Origin: Sphingomonas bacterium
Lineage (GTDB): Bacteria; Pseudomonadota; Alphaproteobacteria; Sphingomonadales; Sphingomonadaceae
Assembly (NCBI RefSeq): GCF_903643035.1
Contig: NZ_CAHJWW010000002.1
Span: 1-50,852, forward strand
DNA length: 50,852 nt
Direction of reading: 5' to 3'
Under the pieces are notes generated by a model that had not been told where the DNA came from, ran no database searches, and saw nothing but the letters and a program-made list of their open reading frames with translations. Every line of letters begins with the position of its first letter. Within the stretch, counting starts at the first letter, position 1. The position numbers and the translations under genes are program-made. Of this stretch, positions 50,784 to 50,852 are shown piece by piece.

Positions 50784-50852
50784 GCCGTCAGCCGCGCCAG
50801 CACCGCGCGATACCGCGCCGCCACCGCGTCGGCCGCGAGGTGGCGGCCGCCC
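50780..50852 (-). CDS. hutF: Probable formimidoylglutamate deiminase, C-terminal end (runs off window)
   Basis: Only the last 23 codons are visible: GGRHLAADAVAARYRAVLARLTA, then TGA overlapping the HutC start. A VGGRH segment followed by a helix ending in ALARL is the usual end of HutF. HutF deiminates N-formimino-glutamate in histidine breakdown. The fragment is short, and the call relies partly on the HutC neighbour. Confidence 0.5.
   Translation of the reverse strand, partial: GGRHLAADAVAARYRAVLARLTA

Noticed and set aside
1-50852. CRISPR array or rRNA operon
   Set aside because: No regularly spaced direct repeats and no rRNA-like sequence were seen. Repeats at 32.9-38.8 kb are irregularly spaced and in both orientations.

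Overview
The window reads as high-GC chromosomal DNA of an alphaproteobacterium, most likely a sphingomonad (Sphingomonas or a close relative). The reasons are long TonB-dependent receptors sitting inside catabolic clusters, strong GC bias, very tight ATGA/GTGA gene overlaps, and families common in that group. This taxonomic call is an inference from gene content, not from a marker gene.

Layout. 1-4.5 kb: start of a probable TonB-dependent receptor, then a carbohydrate-type ABC importer (lipoprotein binding protein, two permeases, convergent ATPase). 4.6-5.6 kb: tRNA-Gly(TCC) and a decayed IS5-family element. 5.6-8.8 kb: LysR regulator divergent from an extradiol-dioxygenase-fold protein and an azoreductase, with a clear operator between them, then a cytochrome b561. 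9.0-26.8 kb: a large catabolic cluster (cluster 1) with TonB receptor, secreted GlcG/HbpS-like protein, VOC protein, MFS transporter, three hydrolases, two SDRs, a DUF3500 protein, an aconitase-type hydratase (LeuC/LeuD-like), an isocitrate-lyase/PEP-mutase-family lyase, a benzoylformate-decarboxylase-like ThDP enzyme and an aldehyde dehydrogenase. 27.0-30.3 kb: LuxR-type regulator, a frameshifted siderophore-interacting protein, pirin and a GntR/UTRA regulator. 30.5-39 kb: a scarred, partly lower-GC region with an aldo/keto reductase pseudogene fused to a HipA-like tail, an XRE regulator, an apparently complete IS5-family insertion with CTAG target duplication, a truncated small gene, a HEPN-like protein, an MBL-fold hydrolase, a TPR/TonB-C protein, a flavin monooxygenase and degenerate interspersed repeats. 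39.3-49.7 kb: a second catabolic cluster (cluster 2) with TonB receptor, alpha/beta hydrolase, SDR and IclR regulator, then an operon of two PPC/DUF296 proteins, a Dld-type FAD dehydrogenase, a thiolase and an acyl-CoA ligase. 50.0-50.85 kb: HutC-like repressor and the tail of a HutF-like deiminase.

How it works together. Cluster 1 looks like uptake of a bulky or poorly soluble substrate followed by hydrolysis, redox steps, hydration of an alkylmaleate-type diacid, C-C cleavage, 2-oxoacid decarboxylation and aldehyde oxidation. Two distinct repeated dyads lie at its promoters: GTCACA-N6-TGTGAC at four places and TTGTA-N10-TACAA at two. This suggests one or two dedicated regulators govern the whole set. 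Cluster 2 looks like CoA activation and thiolytic cleavage of another compound, with oxidation of a 2-hydroxyacid. No substrate can be named from the sequence. The two dyad sets and the PPC/Dld/thiolase/ligase operon are the best candidates for something undescribed.
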